NCBI RefSeq assembly: GCF_031457955.1
Contig: NZ_JAVDXN010000001.1
Location: 620,001-684,000 of the forward strand
Source of the DNA: Mixta sp031457955
GTDB lineage: Bacteria; Pseudomonadota; Gammaproteobacteria; Enterobacterales; Enterobacteriaceae
Direction: 5' to 3'
DNA: 64,000 bases
A model generated the notes under the pieces. The model was not told the origin of the DNA and did not search any database. It saw only the letters and a list, made by a program, of their open reading frames with translations. The position numbers and the translations under genes were made by a program. Positions 8,556 through 17,814 of this stretch are shown here, one piece after another (the first letter of the stretch is position 1; each line of letters starts with the position of its first letter).

Positions 8556-9233
8556 TTGTTAACACGCGAATTCTTATTAAAAGCAGACTGTAAAACCGCT
8601 TTTGGCGAAATTGAAGAGTCGCTGTTATGGACCAGTGAACAACGCGCGGCATCGCTGGCAGCAACGCTGGCTTGTCGGCCCGACAACAGTCCGGTCTGGA
8701 TTTTTGGCTACGGCTCCCTGATGTGGAATCCGGTATTTGAGGCAGAAGAGGTGGCGGCTGCCACGCTGCACGGCTGGCATCGCGCGTTTTGTCTGCGCTT
8801 AACCGCAGGACGCGGCACGGCGCAGCAGCCCGGACGCATGCTGGCGTTGAAAGAGGGCGGCATCACCAGCGGGCTGGCTTTTCGTCTGCCGCATGAGCGG
8901 CTGCATGAAGAACTGGAGCTGTTGTGGAAACGTGAAATGGTGACCGGCTGCTACCTGCCCAGCTGGCGCGAGCTGACGCTAAAAGATGGCCGCCGGGTCT
9001 CGGCGCTGGTATTTATCATGGATCCGCGTCATCCGTTATATGAAGCGGACACCTGTTCAAATACTATCGCGCCGCTGATTGCCCATGCCAGCGGGCCGCT
9101 GGGCACCAACGCGCAGTACCTGTTTTCCCTGGCGCAAGAGCTGCACCAGCGCGGTATGGAAGATACCGCGCTGTCCGATCTGGCCAGACAGGTACGCGAA
9201 CTGCAGGTGACGCATCACGGCTTACAGGGCTAG
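8556..9233 (+). CDS. chaC: gamma-glutamylcyclotransferase ChaC (TTG start)
   Basis: ChaC cleaves glutathione to 5-oxoproline and Cys-Gly in the cytoplasm. The 225-residue protein carries the family substrate-binding motif GYGSLMWNP from residue 51 and the conserved segments RTAGRGT-like (CLRLTAGRGTAQQPGRMLAL) and LLWKREMVTGCYLP. Homology to E. coli ChaC extends to the first residues (LTREFLLKADCKTAFG), which fixes the start at a TTG codon at 8556. A strong GAGGAGG ribosome-binding site lies five bases upstream. The C-terminus diverges from E. coli and is slightly shorter. Confidence 0.93.
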   Translation: MLTREFLLKADCKTAFGEIEESLLWTSEQRAASLAATLACRPDNSPVWIFGYGSLMWNPVFEAEEVAAATLHGWHRAFCLRLTAGRGTAQQPGRMLALKEGGITSGLAFRLPHERLHEELELLWKREMVTGCYLPSWRELTLKDGRRVSALVFIMDPRHPLYEADTCSNTIAPLIAHASGPLGTNAQYLFSLAQELHQRGMEDTALSDLARQVRELQVTHHGLQG

Positions 9234-9243
9234 CCCCGGCAAA

Positions 9244-10662
9244 TTACTTCTTGCGTGCCGGATTAATCAGCCAGGTTCCGGCGCGGTTTATCTCCAACTG
9301 CTGACTGTGTACGCCATCCTCCTGCTGTACTTCAATCAGATAACGACCAGCGGCGAGATTCAGCGCCGCGTAGCCGTTGTTGCTCGGCTTCACATCCAGC
9401 GTTTCCCCGTTCAGGCTTACCGTCTCGTTACTGCGTAAACGCAGATAGACCGTTGCCAGCGTCGGGCCGCTGCCCTGCGGCTGCGGCTGCGCCGCCTCGG
9501 CTGGCGCGCTGTTTTCGCGGGTGGTTTCGGCTGGCTGATCGCCGCCGCTGTTCACCAGAGTGGCGATAGCAATCACCGCCAGCAATGCGCCGCCGCTGAG
9601 TAAAATCAACGGCAGCGAAAGACGACGCGGTGCGCGCAGGGTGAGCGGCTCAGCGCTGGCAGCGCCGTGATTCACCGCCAGCACCACCGGTTCCGGCGTA
9701 GGGGCCATTTCCGGCTCTTTCTCCTGCACCGCATTGACCTGGCTCACCAGCTGCTGGACATCGCTAACCGGCAGAGAGATCAGCGTCGCCAGCTCATCCA
9801 CCGACTGCGGGCGTTCAGAAGGCTTCATCATCAGCGCGCGATCGACGGCATGCAGCAGCGACAGCGAATAGCCTTCAGGCTGACGCTGCGCCAGCGGCTG
9901 ATAGTGATCCTCAATGCAGCGCACCACGCTGGCGGGCGGCGGGCTGCCGGTTATCAGCGTATGCAGCACCGCGCCCAGCGCATAGATATCGGTCCAGGGA
10001 CCTTGATCGCTATCGGTCTCTTCGCTGTACTGCTCTATCGGCGCGTAGCCTGGTTTCAGCATGATCTCCGTTTCATCGGAAAGGTTGCCGATCTCTTTAC
10101 GCGCCGAGCCAAAATCCAGCAGCACCGGCAGCTGGTTATCCTGAATCTGAATATTATCCAACGCGATATCGCGATGCAGATAGCCCGCCTGATGAATGGT
10201 GCCAATCGCGCCAAACAGCGGCGGCAGCAGCTGACGTATCCACGCTTCATTGATGGTATCCGGATGCTGCTGTTGCCATGCTTTTAACGACATGCCGCTA
10301 TACCAGAGCGTGCCCATATAGGCGGTGCCGTTCTCTTCCCAGAAGCGCAGCACGTGCAGCAGGCCGGGATGGTTAAAGCGCGCCAGCAGGCGGGCTTCCT
10401 GAATAAAGCTGCTCAGCCCGGCGTTAAACAGTTTGCTGAATCGTTCGCTGCGCAGGCCAAGCGACAGGTCGTCATTACGTATCGCCAGCGACGCTGGCAT
10501 ATACTCTTTAATGGCGATAGTACGTTCCAGCAAATGATCCCACGCGCGGTAGACAATGCCGAAACCGCCGCCGCCAATCACATCCTTGATTTCAAACTCA
10601 TTGAATCGATGGCCCGCCGGGAGGGCGCCAGCCACCATATTCTGCTCTTCATTTGCCGACAT
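9244..10662 (-). CDS. Hanks-type Ser/Thr protein kinase with C-terminal membrane anchor (T6SS PpkA-like)
   Basis: A 472-residue kinase from the ATG at 10662. A GTG nine bases upstream is also in frame, but the GAGAG ribosome-binding site suits the ATG. The kinase domain is complete: glycine loop GGGGFGIVY (about 30-38), catalytic lysine 52 in AIKEY, YLHRDIALDNIQ and DFGSAR. It is followed by a roughly 20-residue membrane helix (PLILLSGGALLAVIAIATL) and a C-terminal PEGA-like domain that would be periplasmic. By analogy with the T6SS threonine phosphorylation pathway, PpkA phosphorylates the FHA protein and PppA reverses this. It is the last gene of the orphan T6SS-like operon. Confidence 0.88.
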   Translation of the reverse strand: MSANEEQNMVAGALPAGHRFNEFEIKDVIGGGGFGIVYRAWDHLLERTIAIKEYMPASLAIRNDDLSLGLRSERFSKLFNAGLSSFIQEARLLARFNHPGLLHVLRFWEENGTAYMGTLWYSGMSLKAWQQQHPDTINEAWIRQLLPPLFGAIGTIHQAGYLHRDIALDNIQIQDNQLPVLLDFGSARKEIGNLSDETEIMLKPGYAPIEQYSEETDSDQGPWTDIYALGAVLHTLITGSPPPASVVRCIEDHYQPLAQRQPEGYSLSLLHAVDRALMMKPSERPQSVDELATLISLPVSDVQQLVSQVNAVQEKEPEMAPTPEPVVLAVNHGAASAEPLTLRAPRRLSLPLILLSGGALLAVIAIATLVNSGGDQPAETTRENSAPAEAAQPQPQGSGPTLATVYLRLRSNETVSLNGETLDVKPSNNGYAALNLAAGRYLIEVQQEDGVHSQQLEINRAGTWLINPARKK

Positions 10663-10716
10663 AGTTACCACTCTCTGAGCGTTTACGGCCTGTTTACTGC
10701 AGGCACGCGCCTGCGT

Positions 10717-11697
10717 TTAATTTAAGGTGCGGTATGCGCCAATCGCCGGATCGGCGAGATCGGGATGCAGCGCATCCACCAGCATAACGGTGACTTTTTG
10801 CTTAGCAGGCAGCATGCCTGACCAGGCTTTGCGCACGGCGCTAACCCGCGCTCTGACCGCCGAAAGATCCTGTGCGGCGCTTTTATCCATTTTGACCAGC
10901 AGCGTTCCGTTGAACTGCCAAAGGTGCAGATGATTATCAAACGGCAGGATCGCCCAGCTATCTTCCGCATTGGCGTTGGTCACCACCATGCGCTGATTAT
11001 TGATATTCACGATGCTTAAGGTCGCGCTGTCGGGCTTCAGACCAATCAGCGGATAGCCCTGCCAGAAATGCACCGTAACCGGTTCGCTTTTGCCGTCGCT
11101 CACCAGCGTTAACTGGCTGGCGCCTTCCAGCCACCCCTCGGTCGAGCAGCTCAGATCGCGATTATCAGGGATAAACATCGACTGGCCGCTTTCATCCCAC
11201 CAGGTGCGGAAATGACAGCCGCCCGGCAGGTCGAAATGCTGTAGCGGCTCGCTGTTGGCGGGGCGTGAAAGATCGAGCGGAGCGGCGTTATCGGCGTTCG
11301 CCGTGGCGGTCGCATCGGCGGTGACAATGGGCCGCCAGTTTTGCGCTTTCACCGCGGTTCCGCTCGCCAGCGCTGCGCCCTGGCCATCCATCATCTCCCA
11401 CGGCAGCTCCTGCAACTTGCCACACTGGTTGGCCAGCAGCGTACCGACGCGGGGTAAAAAAGTGGTTAATACCGTCGAATCTTTGCTTTCACCGGAAACA
11501 ATGCGCAGGTGCAGCGTATCTTTACACCAGTCCTGCGGCGCGTTGCTGGCGACATTATCAATAAACACCTCCAGCGCCATGCTGGGGGAATAGACCACGC
11601 GGTAATTCTCGGCGTTGGCAGCAAAGGCCGTAAACAGCGCGATAGCGCCGGTCACGCCAAATTTTATCGCCTGTGGGCATGTAATCAGCAATCTCAT
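10717..11697 (-). CDS. exported protein of unknown function in the T6SS-like operon
   Basis: A 326-residue protein with a clear Sec signal peptide (GVTGAIALFTAFAANA, cleavage before ENYRV). I do not recognise the family. The mature part contains four cysteines, in DWCKD, NQCGK, GGCHF and LSCST, which could form two disulfides in the periplasm. It lies between the phosphatase and kinase genes, 14 bases after the phosphatase stop. This suggests it acts with the periplasmic domain of the kinase, perhaps as a sensor or ligand-binding partner. That role is inferred from position only. Confidence 0.75.
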   Translation of the reverse strand: MRLLITCPQAIKFGVTGAIALFTAFAANAENYRVVYSPSMALEVFIDNVASNAPQDWCKDTLHLRIVSGESKDSTVLTTFLPRVGTLLANQCGKLQELPWEMMDGQGAALASGTAVKAQNWRPIVTADATATANADNAAPLDLSRPANSEPLQHFDLPGGCHFRTWWDESGQSMFIPDNRDLSCSTEGWLEGASQLTLVSDGKSEPVTVHFWQGYPLIGLKPDSATLSIVNINNQRMVVTNANAEDSWAILPFDNHLHLWQFNGTLLVKMDKSAAQDLSAVRARVSAVRKAWSGMLPAKQKVTVMLVDALHPDLADPAIGAYRTLN

Positions 11698-11711
11698 AAT
11701 GCTCCCTGGAA

Positions 11712-12488
11712 TTAATCGCGAGGCGGCAACAGGCGTGCCGAATCAGCCAGTGACTGTAATAATGTCGTCTCCTGCGGCGACCCGACCCAAATGGCGAAGG
11801 CGCTCAGGTTATCGTGCTTGCGTACCCGATCGATGGCCTGTTGCATCAGCGTTAGCCACTCTTCGCAGCTATTGACCATGCGCAGCGCCTGCTCCATTTC
11901 GGCAGTCGCCAGATGCAGCCAAAAGCCGTCGCTGCACACCAGAAAGGCGTCGCCATCTTCCAGCGTAATCACCTCGCTGTAACTCACCTCGCGCATCGTT
12001 TCAGCTCCGAGCGCATTATAAAGTAAATTACTGTTAATGCCGGTATTTTCATAACCGGCATCCTTCATGCGCTGCGCCAGACTGTGATCGTGCGTCACCT
12101 GTTTCAGGTAGCCACGCCGGAAATGATAAATGCGGCTATCGCCCGCGTGCGCCCACCACGCCAGCTGCTGGGTGCGGTCAATAAACAGCGCGGCGAGGGT
12201 CGTACTCATGCGCTGTAATTTCGGATTTATCTGCTGTGCTTCACGGATGGCGCGATCGCTTTTTTCAATTGCCTGGCGGCTCTCCTGAAGGGTAAACAGC
12301 GGCAGCGCACCAAGCGTATCCAGCAGCGTATCGCAGGCGATGCGCGCCGCCTGTTCGCCGCCGGGCAGACCGGCCACGCCATCGCACACCGCAAAGCAGG
12401 CGTTCTGTTCGGTCAGCAGATGCCCCAGCCGATCCTGGTTGCTGGTACGCTCGCCCTGTTGCGAGGTCATAGCAAAGGCGATATTCAT
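11712..12488 (-). CDS. PP2C-family Ser/Thr phosphatase (T6SS PppA-like)
   Basis: A 258-residue PPM/PP2C phosphatase. Metal-binding aspartates are visible in SNQDRLG (near residue 20), FAVCDGVAGLPGGEQ, the later VCSDGFW, and KHDNLSAF near the C-terminus. In T6SS loci, PppA dephosphorylates the FHA protein that the PpkA kinase phosphorylates. The gene overlaps the end of the FHA gene by four bases (ATGA), so the two are translationally coupled. All key residues appear present and the enzyme should be active. Confidence 0.9.
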   Translation of the reverse strand: MNIAFAMTSQQGERTSNQDRLGHLLTEQNACFAVCDGVAGLPGGEQAARIACDTLLDTLGALPLFTLQESRQAIEKSDRAIREAQQINPKLQRMSTTLAALFIDRTQQLAWWAHAGDSRIYHFRRGYLKQVTHDHSLAQRMKDAGYENTGINSNLLYNALGAETMREVSYSEVITLEDGDAFLVCSDGFWLHLATAEMEQALRMVNSCEEWLTLMQQAIDRVRKHDNLSAFAIWVGSPQETTLLQSLADSARLLPPRD

Positions 12489-13657
12489 TCGTTCTCCATC
12501 CGCGTCTGAGAGTCTTTGTACTGGTTCACTTCCATATCATAGGCGTGCAAAAACGCTTCGCCGAACAGGGAGTGGAAATCATCCTCCAGCTCACCGGCGG
12601 TGCGCTGGTAGCTGCGCATGAAATAGTCCCACAGCGCCGCTTTGCGATGGGCGGTAAAACGCATTTTGGGCAGTTGACCATCCTGTCGCGCGTTATCTTC
12701 CAGCCGCTGCGGATTAAACGATTGCAGCATCGCGGCGATAATCGCCCGGATACCGGCAATCATGCCGAGCTGATGCGCCTGTAAATCCACCAGCGCATCG
12801 CGCACCGCCTGTTCCGGCTGCATAAAGCCGGGCATCTGACTCTGATACATCTGCATCAGCACCGTTTTGCCCGACGGCAAAATCTTAAACGGGTTGTTGG
12901 CCTCGTTGAGGATCATGGTCATTTCCGCCTTCACCCCGCGCTTAAGGATCGAGCGCGAGGAGAGCAGCGCCACTGTGCCCTGTGAAAACAGGCTCAGGAT
13001 GCGGCCGGTCATGCGCATCTGCTCTTCGGTCAACGCTTCCTTGCCGTGGTTATCCAGCCCCATGCCGTCCAGCAGCGCCTGAATCAGCCGACTATCGCTG
13101 CAGGGCTCGGCGTTTTCGCTGCGCTCGCTCTGGTCACGCGGCAGCGGATCGATATCCAGGCGGCCGCCGCTGTGCGTGTTGGCGCGGCTGGCGCCGTTAT
13201 CCACTACCGCAGGCTCCTCCAGCGTGCTGGTCACCCGCATCGGCGACGCCTCATGTTGCGCCATACCCAGCGGATCGTCGGTCAGGGCGTGCTGCTGAAA
13301 CAGCGACAGCGGATCAAGGCTATTGGCGAGATTTTCGCTCACGGTTTCATGGCGCGGATCGCGCACTTCAATTTGATAATCGCCAACGGCCAGGGTATCG
13401 CCATGCTGTAGCGTTACCTGGCTGTCGCGATCCAGCGGACGTCCGTTTAGCACCACGGTGGTGACGCTGCCGCGATTGGTCAGGCGGCATTCACCCTGCG
13501 CTGAAACATGAACCACCGCCTGCAGGCGAGAAATAGCCCGCGCTTCATCCGGCAGGACTAAATCGTTGTCCTGACTGCGGCCGATGGTTCCGCCGGGAGG
13601 TAAAAATTCCACCGTCTGATGGGGCACGCCAGTCTGTTGCACAATGGTAAATCGCAT
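12485..13657 (-). CDS. FHA domain protein (T6SS Fha1/TagH-like)
   Basis: From the ATG at 13657 (AGGA ribosome-binding site) the protein has 390 residues. A longer in-frame reading from 13777 runs back through the tagF 3' end and is not supported. The N-terminal forkhead-associated domain (residues 1-100) has GRSQDNDLVLPD and SRLQAVVHV, which bind phosphothreonine. The C-terminal domain matches the type VI FHA family (ALLDGMGLD, MRMTGRILSLFSQGTVALL, NPFKILPSG). In P. aeruginosa the homologue is the kinase substrate that switches secretion on; here its usual targets in the sheath machinery are missing from the locus. Confidence 0.88.
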   Translation of the reverse strand: MRFTIVQQTGVPHQTVEFLPPGGTIGRSQDNDLVLPDEARAISRLQAVVHVSAQGECRLTNRGSVTTVVLNGRPLDRDSQVTLQHGDTLAVGDYQIEVRDPRHETVSENLANSLDPLSLFQQHALTDDPLGMAQHEASPMRVTSTLEEPAVVDNGASRANTHSGGRLDIDPLPRDQSERSENAEPCSDSRLIQALLDGMGLDNHGKEALTEEQMRMTGRILSLFSQGTVALLSSRSILKRGVKAEMTMILNEANNPFKILPSGKTVLMQMYQSQMPGFMQPEQAVRDALVDLQAHQLGMIAGIRAIIAAMLQSFNPQRLEDNARQDGQLPKMRFTAHRKAALWDYFMRSYQRTAGELEDDFHSLFGEAFLHAYDMEVNQYKDSQTRMENE

Positions 13658-13691
13658 GATGATTCCTGCATCAAAAGTCGGGACAAAGGCA

Positions 13692-14387
13692 CTACTCGAA
13701 CATCGGTGGGTAGAGACCGTTACGCCCCGGCTGCGCGCCCGCGGCCGGGTTAAACAGCAGGGAAAAAAGCTGGGCATTTAAGATGCCGCTGTGTTTGTGC
13801 GTGGCGTGAGGAAATCCGTCGCAGCGGTTGCTCCACCAGTAGCTGATAAAATGTTGCGGGTTAAAGCGATCGGCGACTTCGCGCCAGCTTAAGGTGCAGG
13901 GCAGATCCTGATAGCCGATCACATCCATAATCGCGGAGCGCTGTTTTTCCGGCACCGGCAGCGGCGCCAGCGCCAGCAGATGTTGATCCAGCACTTCCAC
14001 CGGCTGCGGCTCGCGTACCGCCTGCAGCAGACAGTTGCCCAGCTGACGATACCAGTCACCGGCGATAATCAGCTGCGCCGGATGCCACTGCTCCGGGGTA
14101 AAGGTTTTTACCGCCACCAGCGGCCAGTTGCGGCCAACGCGATCGCGTGAGGGCAGCAAACAGCCCATTTGAATGCGCTGAAAGCCGGGCGTCACCGGAA
14201 TAATAAAGTTCCATACCGGGGCGCGCAGAAAGGCTTCCGCCGTCTCTTTTTGCTGATGCCCCTGGGAAAGCCCCTGCTGAAACCAGTTGGACCATCCGGT
14301 GACCAAATTTTCCGCCAGCCGCCGCTGCAGAAAATCGCCGGTAACCGGTAACTTGCCGTACCAGCCGGGGGCTAATTTCTCCGCCAT
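13692..14387 (-). CDS. tagF: TagF-type T6SS-associated protein (DUF2094)
   Basis: A 231-residue protein with the TagF/ImpM N-terminal signature GWYGKLPVTGDFLQRRL and the segment VWNFIIPVTPGFQRIQMGCLLPSRDRVGR (only in part, over residues 50-85). In P. aeruginosa TagF is a post-translational repressor of T6SS assembly that acts with FHA. The gene begins ten bases after the tssM-like stop and ends 34 bases before the FHA start. The family assignment is firm; its target in this reduced system is unknown. Confidence 0.88.
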   Translation of the reverse strand: MAEKLAPGWYGKLPVTGDFLQRRLAENLVTGWSNWFQQGLSQGHQQKETAEAFLRAPVWNFIIPVTPGFQRIQMGCLLPSRDRVGRNWPLVAVKTFTPEQWHPAQLIIAGDWYRQLGNCLLQAVREPQPVEVLDQHLLALAPLPVPEKQRSAIMDVIGYQDLPCTLSWREVADRFNPQHFISYWWSNRCDGFPHATHKHSGILNAQLFSLLFNPAAGAQPGRNGLYPPMFE

Positions 14388-14397
14388 AACCGTTACC

Positions 14398-16512
14398 TCA
14401 CTGATGCCGATGGCCCGCTTGCTGCACGGTTCCTGCGGGCGCGGTCGCCAACTGTTTGCCGTCCGCCGTTGAACTCGCCAGGTTGGCCGCCAGCTTACGC
14501 ATAATTAATGCGTTGTCGCGAGCGAAAGGCGACGACTGAATCTGCCGGTCCAGCAGCTGGCTGAGATGCCAGTCAAGCTGCTGGAGATCGTGCGTGGTCA
14601 CGTTCGCAGGCAGGGTACGCTGTAAGTTTTGCATCAACCAGCCGCGCAGGAATTCACCATCATAGTTACGCGGCTGATACAGCATCTGATAAGCGCGCAG
14701 CGCATTACGGCTAAACTCGCTGTCACCGCCTTTATCACTGCCCAGAATCCGCGTAATTTCCTGTGCGACGCGCGGCAATAACAATGATTTCAGCGCATTC
14801 TGATACAGCACCCAGGCGGCATCGCTGACCTGATCGCCGCGATACAGCCCGGCACGCATGCTGAGCGGCGGGCTATCCAGCGAGAAACTCGCTACCTGCG
14901 GCAATTTCACCAGGCTATTCAAATAGGGTAGCAGATCGAAAATGGTGCCGACGTTTTGCCGGGAAAGTTCCTTGCCCTGTTGTGTCAACGGCGGGACGCG
15001 CTGCGCAATTTGCTGCAAATAGTGCTGGTTTTGCAGATAGCTGGTTACCCACAGGCCACAGGCCAGCAGCAGCCCGGCGGCCATCGCCCCCCAGGCGGTG
15101 CGGTGCAGCAGACGGTTGCGATCTTCCCAGCGGCGATCGCTGCCCGCCAGCCCGCTTTCGGCAAAAATCAGATCGCTGAGCAGATGGCGAATAAAATAGC
15201 TTTGTCCCTTGTTGCCGGGAATGGGCGCGGCACGGTTAACGCTATCCCAGGCGGCGATAGAGTGTTCGCCGGTGCGCGGCAGCTGCAGTTTACGCGTCAG
15301 CTGGCCCATAATGCGGTCGAAAGGCAGACCTTCCTGGGTGCCGCTGGTAAAGAACAGGCCGCGCGGCGACCAGGCGACCGCGCCGCCGACCGGGGAAAAG
15401 ATAATATCCAGATATTCCGCCAGCAGCGGGCGCAGCGAGGCGAACTCCTGTGGGAACAGGAAGCAATCGGCGCGCTGAACCAGGTCATTCTGCTGCGTCA
15501 TCCGGTGCGCCACATCGCGCTGTAGCTGCTGCTGCAACAGCGTGAACTGCTGTTCGAAATGGCGGTTAAGCGTATGGCTGCCTTCACGGTTCGCTTCCCA
15601 GGGAAAGGTAAAGCCCCAGATACGGTCGCGCTGCTGCTTATCCAGTGTGGCGAAATAGCCCATAAAGCCTTTCAGCAGATCGGTTTTGGTCACCATGATG
15701 TAGACCGGAAAAGCGATGCCGGTCTGTTGGTGCAGCTCCTGCATCCGTTGACGCAGGGCGTTGGCCTGCGCATAACGCGCCTCGGCGGCATCGCTGAGCA
15801 GGTCGGCCACGCTTATTGTCATGATCACGCCGTTAATCGGCTGACGCGCGCGATAGCGCTTGAGCAGCGCAATAAAGGTTTGCCATTCGCTGGCGTCACG
15901 GGCGCGCTGGCTCTCCTGCAACGTATAACGACCGGCGGTATCCAGCAGCACGGCGCGATCGGTAAACCACCAGTCGCAGTGGCGCGTGCCGCCGATGCCG
16001 CGCACCGCGCTTTTGCCAAGGCTGTCGGTTAACGGAAACTCCAGCCCGGAATTGAGCAGGGCGGTGGTTTTGCCCGCGCCCGGCGCGCCGACCATCATGT
16101 ACCACGGCAGTTGATAGAGCCATGGCGCGCTATAGCGCTGCCAGCGACTGCCGTGACGTTTACGGCCAAACTGCGGTTTTTTCAGCAGCGCGATAGCTTC
16201 GTTAAAGCGATCGGTCAGCATATTTTCCGTTGCCTGCTGCTCAATCGGATCGATCATCGCCTGCTGTTGCAGGTTGGTCAGCAGACGATTATTAAACCAG
16301 GCGTTGTAGAGCCGTGGGATCAGCTGCAGCAAAATCCAGAAAAAATAGCCGAGGCCAATCACCAGCTGGCGATTAAACACCGGCTCCAGCGGGCGCGTAT
16401 CGTTAACGATCAACAGCGGGCCAACAATCCAGACCAGGCAGGCAAAGGCGCTGATGCCGAGAAAGCCCCAGGCCAGGCGGCTGGCAAGCAACGGGGGCCA
16501 TACTTTCTTCAT
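14398..16512 (-). CDS. TssM/IcmF-like protein lacking the C-terminal periplasmic domain
   Basis: A 704-residue TssM homologue. Two N-terminal membrane helices (about 13-36 and 49-66) are followed by a cytoplasmic NTPase domain with intact Walker A GAPGAGKTT (142-150), DTAGR (191-195) and TKTD (275-278). A third helix lies at about 471-493, then some 210 periplasmic residues. Complete TssM proteins have about 1100-1200 residues; the missing C-terminal part normally contacts the lipoprotein TssJ. The reading frame ends cleanly ten bases before tagF, so the truncation is a tidy gene end. The start overlaps the tssL stop by one base. The intact NTPase argues that the protein is still under selection. 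Confidence 0.85.
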   Translation of the reverse strand: MKKVWPPLLASRLAWGFLGISAFACLVWIVGPLLIVNDTRPLEPVFNRQLVIGLGYFFWILLQLIPRLYNAWFNNRLLTNLQQQAMIDPIEQQATENMLTDRFNEAIALLKKPQFGRKRHGSRWQRYSAPWLYQLPWYMMVGAPGAGKTTALLNSGLEFPLTDSLGKSAVRGIGGTRHCDWWFTDRAVLLDTAGRYTLQESQRARDASEWQTFIALLKRYRARQPINGVIMTISVADLLSDAAEARYAQANALRQRMQELHQQTGIAFPVYIMVTKTDLLKGFMGYFATLDKQQRDRIWGFTFPWEANREGSHTLNRHFEQQFTLLQQQLQRDVAHRMTQQNDLVQRADCFLFPQEFASLRPLLAEYLDIIFSPVGGAVAWSPRGLFFTSGTQEGLPFDRIMGQLTRKLQLPRTGEHSIAAWDSVNRAAPIPGNKGQSYFIRHLLSDLIFAESGLAGSDRRWEDRNRLLHRTAWGAMAAGLLLACGLWVTSYLQNQHYLQQIAQRVPPLTQQGKELSRQNVGTIFDLLPYLNSLVKLPQVASFSLDSPPLSMRAGLYRGDQVSDAAWVLYQNALKSLLLPRVAQEITRILGSDKGGDSEFSRNALRAYQMLYQPRNYDGEFLRGWLMQNLQRTLPANVTTHDLQQLDWHLSQLLDRQIQSSPFARDNALIMRKLAANLASSTADGKQLATAPAGTVQQAGHRHQ

Positions 16513-17729
16513 TACGGCTTCTCCTTTTGCGCGGGGTTCACCGGAGCCGGTGAGGCGAACAGCGTAATTTCAATACGTCGATTGCGGGCGCGATTCTCTT
16601 CGCTGTCATTCGGCAGCAGCGGCTCGCTATCGCCGCGTCCTTCGGCTTTCGCCTGATGACCGGCGGAAAGTTGCTGATTCAGCAAGGCGGTAATCGCTTT
16701 CGCGCGCGCCAGAGAAAATTCATAGCTGGAAGGGAAGCGGCTACTCGGCGCAACGCGGTTATCGGTATAGGCGGAAACCAGCAGCGTGCCCTTGATATCC
16801 TGCACGGCCGCAGCGACACGCATCAGCAATGCGCGTCCTGAGCTGTTCAGCGCGGTGGCGCCCGGCGCGAAAAGTTTATCCGCGGGGAGAATAATTTTGC
16901 TGCCGAAGGGGCCGTCGCTGACTTCCAGCTGACCGGCGGCCAGCACATCACTTAAACGCTGACGCAAATTAAGCAGGGATTGCGGCGTCGCCCCGCGTGA
17001 CAACGTCACCTCAGGCAGCGGAGCCTGATAAAGGGCGCGCAGCAGCGGCTCTGCCTGGTTGCCCAGCCGCCAGTTCAGGCCGCTGTAAAATAAACCGGCA
17101 ATCAACGCGGTAATCAGGAAACAGCTCCAGAGCGGCACCGGCGGTCGCCAGAATTCACTGGTCAGCGGCCGGGGTTCAACCGTTACGCTGGCAGGCGCAT
17201 CCTGGCCCTGACGCGTTTCAACAATCAGCTGCCCGAGGCGCGTGCGCAGGGTATCACGCTGCTGGCGGCCATTCTCCATGCCGCGATAGCGGCCTTCATA
17301 GCCCAGCAGCAGGCAATAATGAATCACTTCCAGCAGCGCCAGGTGTTGCGTCGGATTTTGTGAAAGCCGGGAGAGCAGCTGGAAAAACTTTTCGCCGCCC
17401 CAGCTTTCGTTATGGAAGGTCACCAGCAAGCCGTTGCCTGACCAGACGCCGCGAATGCCCCACGGCGTTTGCGCTGCCGCTTCATCCAGCGTGCTGCACA
17501 GGCAGTAACGTGCGCCAATAATGGTTTCAAACGGCAGGCCCGCTTTTTTACAGCGGTTTTCAAACTGACGCACCTCTTCCACCAGCTGCAGACGCAGCCC
17601 GGCCGGGTCGTCATGCGTGGCGGCCATACGAATATGCACAATGGTATTCAACAGCGGGGAGGCCGCTGCCAGTAATATATTATCCGTGCTCGTGTCATGT
17701 GCTTCACGGGCAGTATCTACAGGCGTCAT
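16512..17729 (-). CDS. TssL (DotU/OmpA) T6SS inner-membrane protein
   Basis: A 405-residue protein with the DotU-type cytoplasmic domain (residues 15-165: ARYCLCSTLDEAA, GYEGRY), one membrane helix at about 199-217 (LWSCFLITALIAGLFYSGL) and a C-terminal OmpA-like peptidoglycan-binding domain (about 285-395, NRARNRRIEIT). TssL anchors the T6SS membrane complex with TssM. Here it precedes and overlaps the truncated tssM gene by one base. No recognisable ribosome-binding site precedes the ATG at 17729. Confidence 0.88.
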   Translation of the reverse strand: MTPVDTAREAHDTSTDNILLAAASPLLNTIVHIRMAATHDDPAGLRLQLVEEVRQFENRCKKAGLPFETIIGARYCLCSTLDEAAAQTPWGIRGVWSGNGLLVTFHNESWGGEKFFQLLSRLSQNPTQHLALLEVIHYCLLLGYEGRYRGMENGRQQRDTLRTRLGQLIVETRQGQDAPASVTVEPRPLTSEFWRPPVPLWSCFLITALIAGLFYSGLNWRLGNQAEPLLRALYQAPLPEVTLSRGATPQSLLNLRQRLSDVLAAGQLEVSDGPFGSKIILPADKLFAPGATALNSSGRALLMRVAAAVQDIKGTLLVSAYTDNRVAPSSRFPSSYEFSLARAKAITALLNQQLSAGHQAKAEGRGDSEPLLPNDSEENRARNRRIEITLFASPAPVNPAQKEKP

Positions 17730-17814
17730 TGAATCACATTATTCCAGACTGAAAATATCCCATTTTCAGCAGTAACCGGGAGTACCTGCCGGGCTGTGCG
17801 CCGACAGGCGTAAC

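Noticed and set aside
8303..8686. 127-codon minus-strand frame upstream of and into chaC
   Set aside because: Overlaps the secure chaC start, with no domain and no ribosome-binding site.
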